DNA from: Bacteroidota bacterium
GTDB lineage: Bacteria; Bacteroidota; Bacteroidia; Bacteroidales; Prolixibacteraceae
Direction: 5' to 3'
Assembly: GCA_023251455.1 (NCBI GenBank)
Contig: JAHEYT010000057.1
Location: 1 to 43,157 of the forward strand
Length of the DNA: 43,157 nucleotides
How positions within the stretch are numbered: the first letter of the stretch is position 1; each line of letters starts with the position of its first letter. Shown piece after piece: positions 8,456 through 17,193 of this stretch. Both the position numbers and the translations under genes were made by a program. Below the pieces are notes generated by a model. The model saw nothing but the letters and a program-made list of their open reading frames with translations. It was not told the origin of the DNA and searched no databases.

Positions 8456-11194
8456 ATGAAACAATCCATTCAAGTCGTGAGATTATTCATGCTCGTTTTC
8501 ATGCTCAGCAGTTTTAGTGCTGCTGCTGCGGTTAAAACGGAAGTAAAAGAACTAATTTGTGAATATCATACCAACCCGTTGGGTATCGATGTTCAGAAAC
8601 CCCGTCTTAGCTGGCAAATTGCCTCGGCTGAAGAGAATGTACTCCAAACAGCCTACGAAATTAAAGTAACTGACCAAACTGCCAATGGCAAATTACTCTG
8701 GAATTCAGGAAAAGTAAACTCGGCACAATCGGTAAACGTAGCTTACGAAGGACTGGCATTAAAATCGATGCAGCGTGTTGCATGGCAGGTGCGGGTGTGG
8801 GACAACCAAAACAAGGCTTCGGCCTGGAGCGCCCCGGCTACCTGGGAAATGGGAATTCTCGAGCCTGAATCATGGACGGCTTCGTGGATTACCCTCGGAT
8901 CTGAACCTAATGTTCAGGGGTCTAAACCTTGTCAGTATTTCCGTAAAGAATTTGCTCCGGCAAAAAAGATACAGTCGGCACGTGTTTATGTAACCTCATT
9001 AGGTTTGTACCAATTGTTCCTGAATGGTAAAAAAGTTAGCACTGATTTATTTACTCCCGGATGGACCAGTTATAAAAACCGGATTCAGTATCAAACTTAC
9101 GATGTGACTTCGATGCTTCAGGCAAAAAATTCCGTAGCTGCCATTGTGGGCGATGGCTGGTATCGTGGAAACATTGGATGGAGCAGCCAGAACGGTTATT
9201 ACGGAAGCAAAATTGCTTTGCTGGCTCAACTCCGGATTACATACACCGATGGTACTTCCGAAACGGTTGGAACCGACGGATCGTGGAAAGTATCGAATGG
9301 CCCAATCCTGTTTTCTGATATTTACAATGGTGAAACCTACGATGCCCGCAAAGAAATGCCGGGTTGGTCGGCTGCCGGATTTAACGATAGCGGATGGGAA
9401 AAAGCCGCTGTGATCGATCAGTCGAAGAAATTGTTGGTTGCCCCACAGGGCGCGGTTGTAAAAGCCATCGAAGAAATTAAGCCAGTGAAACTGATTACCA
9501 CTCCTAATGGCGAAACCGTTTTCGACATGGGCCAAAATATGGTTGGCTGGGTGCGACTGAAAGTTCAGGGTAAAAAGGGCGATCAGGTAACACTGAAATT
9601 TGCTGAAGTATTGACAAAGGAAGGAAACTTTTACACCGACAATCTTCGTAGCGCAAAATGTACCGACAATTTTATCCTAAGTGGCTCGGGACAGGAAGTT
9701 TTCGAACCAAATTTTACTTTCCACGGTTTCCGTTTTGTGAAAATCGAAGGTCTTTCGGCACAACCATCGCTCGATCAGATCACCGGTGTGGTTATTCATT
9801 CCGACATGACCCCGACTGGTTCGTTCACTTGTTCCGATCCGATGATCAACCAGCTTCAGCACAACATTCAATGGGGACAAAAAGGGAACTTCCTCGATGT
9901 GCCAACCGATTGTCCGCAGCGTGACGAACGCCTTGGCTGGACTGGCGATGCCCAGGTTTTCAGTATGACGGCAGCATTCAATTACAACGTAGCTCCGTTT
10001 TACACCAAATGGATGCGTGATGTGGCTGCCGACCAATTACCTAACGGACGTGTTCCTCACGTCATTCCGGATGTGCTGAAACAAGATGGTGGGTCTACCG
10101 CCTGGGCTGATGTTTCGGTTATCGTGCCTTGGACAACTTACCTGGCTTATGGCGACAAACGAATCCTGGAAGTTCAGTATCCAAGCATGAAAGGCTGGGT
10201 TGAATATATGAAAAGCAGGGCTGGAGAGAAAAATTTATGGACTGGCGACAACCATTTTGGCGATTGGCTGGCTTTTGCTACCAACCGGTCGGACTATACC
10301 GGTGCAACTACCGAAAAGGACCTGATTGCAACCGCGTATTATTCTTATTCTTCCGGGTTACTCGCCAAAATAGCTGCAATAATCGGGCAAAACGACGATG
10401 CTAAAAAATATGCACAGCTATCTGAAAATATCAAAAAAGCCTTCCAGAAGGAATTTGTGACCCCTGTCGGACGTTTGGTTTCGCATACACAAACTGCGTA
10501 TTCGCTGGCGCTGGCTTTCGATCTTCTTCCTGAAAACTTAATTCCGAATGCAGCAAAATACCTGGCCGATGATGTGAAAAAGATGGGTCATTTAACTACT
10601 GGTTTTGTTGGAACTCCGCTGCTCTGCAAAACATTGTCGGCTCACGGATACGACGATCTGGCTTTTATGCTCCTGAACCGAAAAGATTATCCATCGTGGT
10701 TATACCCGGTTACTCAGGGTGCAACTACTATCTGGGAACGCTGGGACGGACAAAAACCTGACGGATCGTTTCAGGATGTGGGCATGAACAGCTTTAATCA
10801 TTATGCCTACGGGGCGATCGGCGAGTGGTTGTACCGATATGTGGCTGGTATGGACATCGATCCTGAAAATCCGGGTTACAAACACATTCTGCTGGCTCCT
10901 CATCCGGGTGGTGGATTAACCAATGCCGGAGTTGAGTTTAAATCAATCTATGGAAAGGTAAAGTCGGCCTGGAAGCTGGATGGAAACGACTTCGTTTACG
11001 AGATAACTGTTCCGGCAAACACTACGGCATCGGTTACTTTACCTTCAGCAAAAGCCGATCAGGTAACGGTTAATGCTCTGGCGATGACAGCTTCACTTAA
11101 AGGAAGTCTGAAACAAACTGATAAAGGCATTTCGTTGAATGTTGGATCAGGAAGTTACACGTTCAGGTATCCGGCTGAGGGATTGAAGAAATAA
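8456..11194 (+). CDS. Secreted alpha-L-rhamnosidase, glycoside hydrolase family 78
   Basis: Releases L-rhamnose from plant or bacterial glycans or glycosides and so feeds the upstream pathway. The 912-residue protein begins with a signal peptide (hydrophobic stretch, residues about 8-24, ending SAAAA); no lipobox cysteine is seen, so it is probably periplasmic. N-terminal Fn3-like and beta-sandwich domains occupy roughly residues 30-440, and an (alpha/alpha)6 barrel follows. The GH78 signature DCPQRDERLGWTGDAQ starts at residue 485; Glu491 is the probable general acid. TIWERWDG is a substrate-site motif, and Glu790 in GAIGEWLY is a candidate general base. It is the last gene before a strong terminator at 11224-11262. 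Confidence 0.93.
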   Translation: MKQSIQVVRLFMLVFMLSSFSAAAAVKTEVKELICEYHTNPLGIDVQKPRLSWQIASAEENVLQTAYEIKVTDQTANGKLLWNSGKVNSAQSVNVAYEGLALKSMQRVAWQVRVWDNQNKASAWSAPATWEMGILEPESWTASWITLGSEPNVQGSKPCQYFRKEFAPAKKIQSARVYVTSLGLYQLFLNGKKVSTDLFTPGWTSYKNRIQYQTYDVTSMLQAKNSVAAIVGDGWYRGNIGWSSQNGYYGSKIALLAQLRITYTDGTSETVGTDGSWKVSNGPILFSDIYNGETYDARKEMPGWSAAGFNDSGWEKAAVIDQSKKLLVAPQGAVVKAIEEIKPVKLITTPNGETVFDMGQNMVGWVRLKVQGKKGDQVTLKFAEVLTKEGNFYTDNLRSAKCTDNFILSGSGQEVFEPNFTFHGFRFVKIEGLSAQPSLDQITGVVIHSDMTPTGSFTCSDPMINQLQHNIQWGQKGNFLDVPTDCPQRDERLGWTGDAQVFSMTAAFNYNVAPFYTKWMRDVAADQLPNGRVPHVIPDVLKQDGGSTAWADVSVIVPWTTYLAYGDKRILEVQYPSMKGWVEYMKSRAGEKNLWTGDNHFGDWLAFATNRSDYTGATTEKDLIATAYYSYSSGLLAKIAAIIGQNDDAKKYAQLSENIKKAFQKEFVTPVGRLVSHTQTAYSLALAFDLLPENLIPNAAKYLADDVKKMGHLTTGFVGTPLLCKTLSAHGYDDLAFMLLNRKDYPSWLYPVTQGATTIWERWDGQKPDGSFQDVGMNSFNHYAYGAIGEWLYRYVAGMDIDPENPGYKHILLAPHPGGGLTNAGVEFKSIYGKVKSAWKLDGNDFVYEITVPANTTASVTLPSAKADQVTVNALAMTASLKGSLKQTDKGISLNVGSGSYTFRYPAEGLKK

Positions 11195-11223
11195 AAAGAT
11201 AAACATTAGTGGTTGGCTATATA

Positions 11224-11262
11224 AAAAAGGATCCGGTCTTTTCGATAGATCGGATCCTTTTT
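11224..11262 (+). terminator. Bidirectional intrinsic terminator closing the rha operon
   Basis: Arms 11224-11238 and 11248-11262 form a 15-bp stem with one G-U pair and a 9-base loop. The core is GGATCCG/CGGATCC, flanked by A5 on one side and T5 on the other. It lies between the convergent ends of the GH78 gene and the DUF3088 gene, so it can serve both. Confidence 0.85.
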
Positions 11263-11291
11263 AATTATACTATTCAGCGCAAGGATTTTCG

Positions 11292-11594
11292 TTAATGCGA
11301 ATGTCCAATCTGGTGTTTCTCGGTCAAATATTGGATAATTTGGTTGGGTTCGTTGATGAATGTACCATCTTCGAGTACCAAAACCGGGCAACTCTGGTTT
11401 TCTTCTCCCAGCAAATCGACCAACACCGGACGCGGACGGGCAAAATCAACATAGGTCACTTCCAACTCATTGCGAAGTCGAGGGTAAAATGACAGCAATC
11501 CTTCAATCATGACGCAATCCGGACAAAAATATTTTTTGCCATCGGCTCTGTTCAAATCCCAAAAATCGGCTTTTATTAAAAATAGTTTTTCCAT
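11292..11594 (-). CDS. DUF3088 family thioredoxin-like protein
   Basis: A 100-residue cytoplasmic protein with a CPDC motif (FCPDCVMIEG, residues about 23-32), the segment YVDFARPRPVLVDLLGEENQ, and a cis-proline-type stretch SCPVLVLEDG. These match DUF3088, a small family with a thioredoxin/glutaredoxin-like fold. The two cysteines suggest a thiol-disulphide or metal role, but no substrate is known. It follows the cyclophilin gene by 59 bases on the same strand and may share its transcript. Confidence 0.75.
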   Translation of the reverse strand: MEKLFLIKADFWDLNRADGKKYFCPDCVMIEGLLSFYPRLRNELEVTYVDFARPRPVLVDLLGEENQSCPVLVLEDGTFINEPNQIIQYLTEKHQIGHSH

Positions 11595-11653
11595 AATACG
11601 ATAAGTGTTTTGAATAAATTAAACAACAAGCACCTGTTTAGGTTCGATTCGGC

Positions 11654-12226
11654 TTATTTCATCCGGCTGATTGAATAAATTTTCACCGGCTCAATCAGGT
11701 ATTGGTCTTTATCTTTTTGTTCCTGAATCTTTCGGGCTACTTTCATTCCTTTGGTTACTCGTCCGAATGCGGCAAATCCTTGCCCGTCGGGATTTCGCTT
11801 TCCGGCAAAATCGAGTTCAGGCTGATCGTTGATGCATACAAAAAAGCTTGAAGTTGCTGAGTTGGGCTTATCACGTGCCATCGATAAAGTGCCATTCAGG
11901 TGCAGAATGTTGGTTTGTTGGGTGGTCTCCATCGGTATCGGCTCAAATGCCTTACCTTCCGGAACATCACCTCCCTGGATCACCTGAATTTTGATCTTTC
12001 GGTCCTTTTCATTTTCAGGTGTACAGACCCTGTAGAATGTTGTTCCATCATACAGGCGATTGTCGACATATTTTAAAAAGTTGGCAACCGTAACCGGAGC
12101 CTTCTCCGGATATAATTCAACCCTGATATTCCCTAATGATGTTTTTATCAGGCATGGAATCGTTTTTTGTGCCTGTGAATTCAGGAATAACAGGCTCAGG
12201 ATTGCTATAAAAAATCTGATTTTCAT
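11654..12226 (-). CDS. Cyclophilin-type peptidyl-prolyl isomerase, exported
   Basis: A 190-residue protein with a signal peptide (MKIRFFIAILSLLFLNSQAQ) and one cyclophilin domain, probably aiding protein folding in the periplasm. The family core is visible: TSLGNIRVELYPEKAPVTVANF, TTFYRV with the catalytic Arg, VIQGGD, SATSSFFVCI and GFAAFGRVTKG. The usual tryptophan of eukaryotic cyclophilins is Phe here, as in many bacterial forms. The gene begins 8 bases after the TfoX-like gene, so the two are likely co-transcribed. Confidence 0.9.
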   Translation of the reverse strand: MKIRFFIAILSLLFLNSQAQKTIPCLIKTSLGNIRVELYPEKAPVTVANFLKYVDNRLYDGTTFYRVCTPENEKDRKIKIQVIQGGDVPEGKAFEPIPMETTQQTNILHLNGTLSMARDKPNSATSSFFVCINDQPELDFAGKRNPDGQGFAAFGRVTKGMKVARKIQEQKDKDQYLIEPVKIYSISRMK

Positions 12227-12234
12227 TGAATTGG

Positions 12235-12576
12235 TTATTTTTTCTTTTTCGACGATTTGGCGTATTTGTTATAGTCAACTGCAAGTCCAATCCAATAATT
12301 CAGGTCAGCAACAGTTTTCATTCCCGAATCATCAATCAGCACCCAGCCTTTCATGGGTCTACCGGTAAAGTTCATCTCATGGCAACCAGTCTTTTCAAGC
12401 GCTTCATCGTAAAGTGCAGGATCAAACCGGCACATCATTTCGTCTTTGATAATGCCAACACACATTTTATCGTTGAGCATGAAACACAAACCGCCCATCA
12501 TTTCTTTCTCTTCGATTCCATCCAGATGCTGAAGTTGTTCCCTGATACGATCGGCGAGTATTTGATTGTATGCCAT
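12235..12576 (-). CDS. TfoX N-terminal domain protein
   Basis: A 113-residue protein matching the TfoX/Sxy N-terminal domain: the motifs KEMMGGLCFMLNDKMCVGI, MCRFDP and GRPMKGWVLID are typical. It lacks the C-terminal domain of full-length competence regulators, so a role in DNA uptake should not be assumed; stand-alone domains of this type are widespread and not well characterised. The C-terminus is a lysine-rich tail (SSKKKK). It lies between sppA and the cyclophilin gene, with 8 bases to the latter. Confidence 0.8.
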   Translation of the reverse strand: MAYNQILADRIREQLQHLDGIEEKEMMGGLCFMLNDKMCVGIIKDEMMCRFDPALYDEALEKTGCHEMNFTGRPMKGWVLIDDSGMKTVADLNYWIGLAVDYNKYAKSSKKKK

Positions 12577-12599
12577 TTGAGAAAATGAAAAGGGAAATA

Positions 12600-12642
12600 G
12601 TCATTAGTCATTGGGAAAAAGTATAAAACAATGACTCATGAC
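12600..12642. repeat. Inverted repeat (GTCATTAGTCATTG element, copy 1)
   Basis: Arms 12600-12613 and 12629-12642 are complementary over 14 bases with one mismatch, around a 15-base A-rich loop. The left arm and the following GGAAAAA resemble the element at 18151-18198. It lies just past the 3' end of sppA, which suggests a transcript-end hairpin or a small dispersed repeat. Confidence 0.65.
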
Positions 12643-12658
12643 GACTTCCTGATTTTTA

Positions 12659-14428
12659 CTAATGAATTTCAATATCGTAAGGCACCCTTGCCAGAATTCC
12701 CTTCTGAGAAGTGAGCCCGCGCAGTTGTTCGTAGTATTTGTAGGTTTCGCCCAGTTCGTCTTTCATGAATTTGGCTTTGGCCGAACCTGTAAATTCTTTC
12801 ATCAATTCCTCGAATGGGTCTTTCAGTTTAGGCAAATTAACAATCCGGAAGTTATCGAGTTTTGCCATCTTTTTAGCCAGTTCAATAGCATCAGTTAATC
12901 CGCCATAAACGTCAACCAGCTTAATCTCTTTTGCATTGGTGGCAGCCCAAACGCGGCCTTGTCCAATATCATCAACAGCTGTCTTCTCCATTTTTCGACC
13001 TTCGGCTACTCTGGAAATGAATGTGTCATAACCATCTTCAACAGTTTGCTGCATCAAGTCGCGTTCGAATGCCGACATTGGCCGGGTTACCGAAATCATG
13101 TCGGAATGTTCGTTGGTGGTAACCACATCCTGCGTAATTCCGAGTTTGTTGGTCAGCAAATTCTGAAAGTTTGGAATCATCCCGAAAATACCGATCGATC
13201 CGGTAATGGTGGTGCGATCTGCCATAATGGTATCGGCAGCAGCGGCAATGTAATAACCACCCGAGGCAGCCATATCGCCCATCGATGCGATCAATGGTTT
13301 AGCTTGGGCAGCTAGTTTCACTTCACGCCAAATCACTTCCGACCCGTATGCGCTTCCTCCCGGAGAATTAATGCGCAACACAATGGCTTTGATCGATGAA
13401 TCGCGGCGTGCTTCGCGGATTGCTTTCGAAAGTTCCTCCGATTTAATTTCGTCCTCCGAGGTGCCGGTATCAATATCTCCGGAAGCATAGATGACCGCAA
13501 TCTTTTTGCGTGCCATCGTTTTGGGACCATTCATATCCGGAACTTTAATGTACTTATAAATATCGATTGCTTTTACATCGTCTTTAGCATCCGTATTGGT
13601 CAGCTTTTTCAGGTCATCAATCACCTGATCTTTGTATTTCAGGCGGTCAACCATGTTTTTCTGTTTTGCGAAATCAGCTTTCCGGAATGTTGCAACAGCA
13701 TCAGCAATGTCGTTCAATTCGTCAAAGCCCATTTTCCGTGAAGCCGAAATATCGGTCAGCATTTCATTCCACATACTTTTCAGGTAGGTTTCGGTTTGAA
13801 GACGGTTTTCAGGACTCATTTTATCCAAAAGGAAAGGCTCAACAGCCGCTTTAAATTTACCATGACGGATAATCTGCATTTCAACACCCAGTTTTTCAAG
13901 CCCTTTTTTGTAGAAAGTTCGTTCGCCTCCCAAGCCCCGAAAATCAACCGATCCCTGAGGATTTAGTATAACACTGTCAGCAACAGTCACAAGGTAATAA
14001 GCCTTTTGCGAAAATGCATCGCCATAAGCATAAATAAATTTCCCTGAAGTTTTGAAGTCTTTCAATGCCGAACGGATTTCTTCAACTGTACCCATTCCGG
14101 TCAAGATATCGCTTGGATTCAAATAAATACCCAGAATGTTGTGGTCGGTTTTGGCTTTCCGGATGCAATCGAGCATATCGTTCAGTCCGACTGTTTTCTC
14201 GCCTTGAAACAGTCCAAAGTCGAGACCTTCCAGCGGATTTTTCCGGGCCCGGTCAACAATCTGATGATCGAATTTCAGGAGCAGCACACTGTTGCTCTCC
14301 GACTGTACCGGTTCCTCCGTGCCTGAAACCATAGCGGTGATAATTCCGATGGTAATAAAAAGTAGTAAAAGTCCGGCAACCATAACGCCAACGATCGAAG
14401 CCAGCGTAAATTTTAAAAATTGCATCAT
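12659..14428 (-). CDS. sppA: Signal peptide peptidase SppA, long (67-kDa) form
   Basis: An inner-membrane protease that cleaves leftover signal peptides and other membrane peptides. The 589-residue protein has an N-terminal transmembrane helix (residues about 8-33) and two tandem ClpP-like domains, as in E. coli SppA. The catalytic lysine corresponds to Lys193 in KFKAAVEPF (N-terminal domain), and the nucleophile to Ser389 in GDMAASGGYY (C-terminal domain); NSPGGSAYGSE at about 354-364 is the oxyanion region. Both residues are present, so the enzyme should be active. It is divergent from folK, with 88 bases between starts. Confidence 0.94.
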   Translation of the reverse strand: MMQFLKFTLASIVGVMVAGLLLLFITIGIITAMVSGTEEPVQSESNSVLLLKFDHQIVDRARKNPLEGLDFGLFQGEKTVGLNDMLDCIRKAKTDHNILGIYLNPSDILTGMGTVEEIRSALKDFKTSGKFIYAYGDAFSQKAYYLVTVADSVILNPQGSVDFRGLGGERTFYKKGLEKLGVEMQIIRHGKFKAAVEPFLLDKMSPENRLQTETYLKSMWNEMLTDISASRKMGFDELNDIADAVATFRKADFAKQKNMVDRLKYKDQVIDDLKKLTNTDAKDDVKAIDIYKYIKVPDMNGPKTMARKKIAVIYASGDIDTGTSEDEIKSEELSKAIREARRDSSIKAIVLRINSPGGSAYGSEVIWREVKLAAQAKPLIASMGDMAASGGYYIAAAADTIMADRTTITGSIGIFGMIPNFQNLLTNKLGITQDVVTTNEHSDMISVTRPMSAFERDLMQQTVEDGYDTFISRVAEGRKMEKTAVDDIGQGRVWAATNAKEIKLVDVYGGLTDAIELAKKMAKLDNFRIVNLPKLKDPFEELMKEFTGSAKAKFMKDELGETYKYYEQLRGLTSQKGILARVPYDIEIH

Positions 14429-14447
14429 GCTTATTTATTTGAATTAA

Positions 14448-14478
14448 TTTGTTTCGATTAAAATGTACGATAGATTTG
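14448..14478 (+). promoter_or_regulatory. Promoter of folK and the men genes
   Basis: TTTG at 14448-14451, a 19-base spacer and TAGATTTG at 14471-14478 match the Bacteroidota housekeeping promoter at both elements and in spacing. Transcription would start near 14485, about 30 bases before the folK ATG. Confidence 0.75.
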
Positions 14479-14516
14479 TACGAAAATAGTGTTTTTGTTA
14501 CAATTTTTCAGTTCTT

Positions 14517-15017
14517 ATGATCAAACTATATATCCTGTTGGGTGGAAATCTCGGAGATAAACAGCAGGTTTTTTCTGAAGCGCGGGCAAGGCTGAACCAA
14601 CAAGTTGGAACGATAACCAACCAATCGGCCATTTATGAAACCGAACCCTGGGGATTTGAATCGGATGATATATTCTGGAATCAGGTTATAGAAATATCAA
14701 CGGCTTTTTCTCAGGAAGAAGTTCTGCTGAAAACACAACAAATTGAGCAAGAACTTGGCCGGGTGCGCAAAGTCAACCAATTCGATTCACGAATCATTGA
14801 CATCGACATTTTGTTTTACGGCGATCAGATCATCAAAACAGAAAACCTGACCGTGCCACATCCGCGCATTCAGGAACGAAAATTTGCCTTGATTCCACTC
14901 TGCGAAATTGCTCCGGAACTAATTCATCCAGTCTTTCAGAAAAGCATCAGGCAACTGCTGGATGAATGCACCGATCCATTAAAGGTTGAAAAAGTGACAG
15001 AAACTCACAACTCATAA
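14517..15017 (+). CDS. folK: 2-amino-4-hydroxy-6-hydroxymethyldihydropteridine diphosphokinase
   Basis: Transfers pyrophosphate from ATP to 6-hydroxymethyl-dihydropterin in folate synthesis. The 166-residue length is normal. Family features are LLGGNLGDKQQ near the N-terminus, YETEPWGFESDDIFWNQV, the long-range block QELGRVRKVNQFDSRIIDID with the metal-binding aspartates, and VPHPRIQERKFALIPLCEIAP. It starts about 30 bases after a strong promoter and is followed 19 bases later by menC on the same strand, so folate and menaquinone genes probably share a transcript here. Confidence 0.95.
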   Translation: MIKLYILLGGNLGDKQQVFSEARARLNQQVGTITNQSAIYETEPWGFESDDIFWNQVIEISTAFSQEEVLLKTQQIEQELGRVRKVNQFDSRIIDIDILFYGDQIIKTENLTVPHPRIQERKFALIPLCEIAPELIHPVFQKSIRQLLDECTDPLKVEKVTETHNS

Positions 15018-15035
15018 TTTATCACTCACAACTCA
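15003..15035. repeat. Short direct repeat at the folK-menC junction
   Basis: ACTCACAACTCA occurs at 15003-15014 (inside the end of folK) and again at 15024-15035, directly before the menC ATG. It may be a slippage product; no function is evident. Confidence 0.55.
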
Positions 15036-15036
15036 A

Positions 15037-16098
15037 ATGAAGGCTCATTTTCAAAAATATACGCTCAACTTCAAACAGGCATCCGGTACATCGCGCGGAG
15101 TTTACACAACTCGCGATACGTGGTTTATTTTCCTGAACGACGGAACAAACACTGGCATCGGCGAATGCGCTCCCCTGCCTGATTTGAGCATTGAAAGTCC
15201 GAAGAGAATGAGTGTAAAGTTGCTTCAGGTGTGCGAACAAATTGATTATTTCAGTCAGTCTCCTGAAGAGCTGAATGCCTGGCCATCGATTAGATTTGGC
15301 CTCGAAACCGCTTTGCTCGATCTGAAAAATGGCGGCAAACAAGAACTTTTCCACACAGCATTTACCAGAGGAGAGCAGGGAATCCCGATCAATGGATTGA
15401 TCTGGATGGGGACTCCCGAATTTATGAAACAGCAGATACGCGCCAAATTGGATGCCGGATTCCGCTGCATCAAAATGAAAATCGGCGCATTGGATTTCGA
15501 AACTGAATTGGGATTGCTCAAAACCATCCGAAACGAGTTCTCTCCCGAAGAAATTACACTCCGCGTGGATGCCAATTGCGCGTATTCATTCCACACCGCG
15601 CTTGAAAACCTAAAACGCTTGTCTGACCTGCAGATTCACTCCATAGAGCAGCCCATTCAAACTGGACGTTGGAACGAAATGGCTGAATTATGCCAAAAAT
15701 CTCCTGTTCCGATTGGACTCGACGAAGAATTGATTGGCATAAGTTCAGGAAAAGAAATGCAGAAACTGCTCGAAACTATCCATCCGGCATACTTGATTTT
15801 GAAACCCAGCTTACATGGAGGTTTTGCAGGTTGCGAAAAATGGATTGAACAGGCAGAAAAATACGATTCGGGCTGGTGGATCACATCGGCACTCGAATCG
15901 AACATTGGGCTGAATGCCATTGCCCAATGGACGTTTCAACTGAATGCCAAAAATGAACAAGGTTTGGGAACCGGCCAGCTTTTTACCAATAATTTTGATT
16001 CACCACTGGAAATTACAGGCGATCAATTGTGGTTTCGTCCAGAAAAAAGATGGAACCTGGCAAATCTCCAAAATTATGATTCGGACGACGATTTTTAA
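15037..16098 (+). CDS. menC: o-Succinylbenzoate synthase
   Basis: Dehydrates SHCHC to o-succinylbenzoate in menaquinone synthesis; enolase superfamily. The 353-residue protein shows the barrel residues in order: KMKIG with the catalytic Lys pair, RVDANCAYS with the first metal Asp, SIEQPI with the metal Glu, GLDEELIG with the third metal acid, and ILKPSLHGG with the second catalytic Lys. The next gene, menE, catalyses the following step and begins 12 bases downstream. ATG 15037 fits the family N-terminus. Confidence 0.93.
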   Translation: MKAHFQKYTLNFKQASGTSRGVYTTRDTWFIFLNDGTNTGIGECAPLPDLSIESPKRMSVKLLQVCEQIDYFSQSPEELNAWPSIRFGLETALLDLKNGGKQELFHTAFTRGEQGIPINGLIWMGTPEFMKQQIRAKLDAGFRCIKMKIGALDFETELGLLKTIRNEFSPEEITLRVDANCAYSFHTALENLKRLSDLQIHSIEQPIQTGRWNEMAELCQKSPVPIGLDEELIGISSGKEMQKLLETIHPAYLILKPSLHGGFAGCEKWIEQAEKYDSGWWITSALESNIGLNAIAQWTFQLNAKNEQGLGTGQLFTNNFDSPLEITGDQLWFRPEKRWNLANLQNYDSDDDF

Positions 16099-16110
16099 AC
16101 AACATATAAC

Positions 16111-17193
16111 TTGAAACACACCACATCACATATTATTCTCAACGGCAAACAGTTTTCTCCTGAAAAAATTCAGAATCGAACTGCTGAAATTACCGTCAAT
16201 CCAACCGTTCCCGATTGGGAAAAAGAATTGTATTTGTTCCTGAACGAATGGTTTTCGGATACGGAATTTGTGTTGGTACAAACTTCGGGAAGCACAGGTG
16301 AACCAAAACCCATTGAATTACCGAAATCGGTGATGCTGAAAAGCGCCGAACGAACCATTGAATATTTCGGACTGCAAAAAAACAACCGTCTTTTGCTCAG
16401 TCTGCCTTGTCGCTACATTGCCGGAAAAATGATGGTGGTTCGCGCCATTGTCGGACAAATGAACCTGATAGCGGTTGATCCGGCTACCGATTTTGATTTT
16501 CTGGAACAGGAAAACTTCGACTTTGGAGCAATGGTTCCCAATCAGGTTTTCAAACTTTTGGGACAACCTTCAGGAATAGAAAAACTGCAAAATATCCGCA
16601 ACTTGCTGATTGGAGGGTCAGGTATTTCGTTGGCCATGGAAGCACAGGTCAGTTCACTTTCCAGCCGCGTGGTTATCACCTATGGAATGACTGAAACCGC
16701 TTCGCACATTGCCATCCGCGAACTTTCAGGTAACCGGGAATCAGATTTCTACCAATGTTTACCTGGCATTTCGGTGAGTCTCAGTGAAAACGATTGTTTG
16801 CAAATTCACCATCCGGAATTTGATGAAGTTTTGCAAACCAATGATTTAGCAGAACTACAGTCGGACACTTCTTTCCGCATTTTAGGACGTTCCGATTCAG
16901 TAATCATTTCAGGAGGAATAAAATATTCGCCGGAAGCTTTGGAAAAAAAGCTGGAAACGGTTATCAACGAACGTTTCAACATATCTTCCGTTCCCGATGA
17001 AAAACTGGGCGAAAAGCTGGCGCTGGTTATTGAAGGGAAACCAACAGAAACAACGATTCTTGAACAAAAAATCGATGTACTTTTAACCACTTTCGAGCGA
17101 CCCAAATTCATTTATTTTCTGGAACATTTTCCAACAACCGTCAGCGGAAAAATTAAGCGAAAGGAACTGAAACAACTGATTCAAAAGTCCTGA
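16111..17193 (+). CDS. menE: o-Succinylbenzoate-CoA ligase
   Basis: Activates o-succinylbenzoate with ATP and CoA. The 360-residue protein is compact compared with the roughly 450-residue enzymes of Bacillus; the N-terminal region before the P-loop is short. It has the adenylate-forming motifs QTSGSTGEPKPIEL (about residues 54-67), YGMTETASHIA, GRSDSVIISGGIKYSPEALE and the C-terminal SGKIKRKEL with the catalytic lysine. The start is TTG at 16111; no better in-frame ATG lies nearby. Its TGA overlaps the ATG of the following transporter gene by one base (17193). Confidence 0.9.
   Translation: MKHTTSHIILNGKQFSPEKIQNRTAEITVNPTVPDWEKELYLFLNEWFSDTEFVLVQTSGSTGEPKPIELPKSVMLKSAERTIEYFGLQKNNRLLLSLPCRYIAGKMMVVRAIVGQMNLIAVDPATDFDFLEQENFDFGAMVPNQVFKLLGQPSGIEKLQNIRNLLIGGSGISLAMEAQVSSLSSRVVITYGMTETASHIAIRELSGNRESDFYQCLPGISVSLSENDCLQIHHPEFDEVLQTNDLAELQSDTSFRILGRSDSVIISGGIKYSPEALEKKLETVINERFNISSVPDEKLGEKLALVIEGKPTETTILEQKIDVLLTTFERPKFIYFLEHFPTTVSGKIKRKELKQLIQKS

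Noticed and set aside
9047..9535. 162-codon minus-strand frame
   Set aside because: Antisense to the GH78 rhamnosidase gene, with no recognisable domain; it follows from the codon bias of the sense gene.
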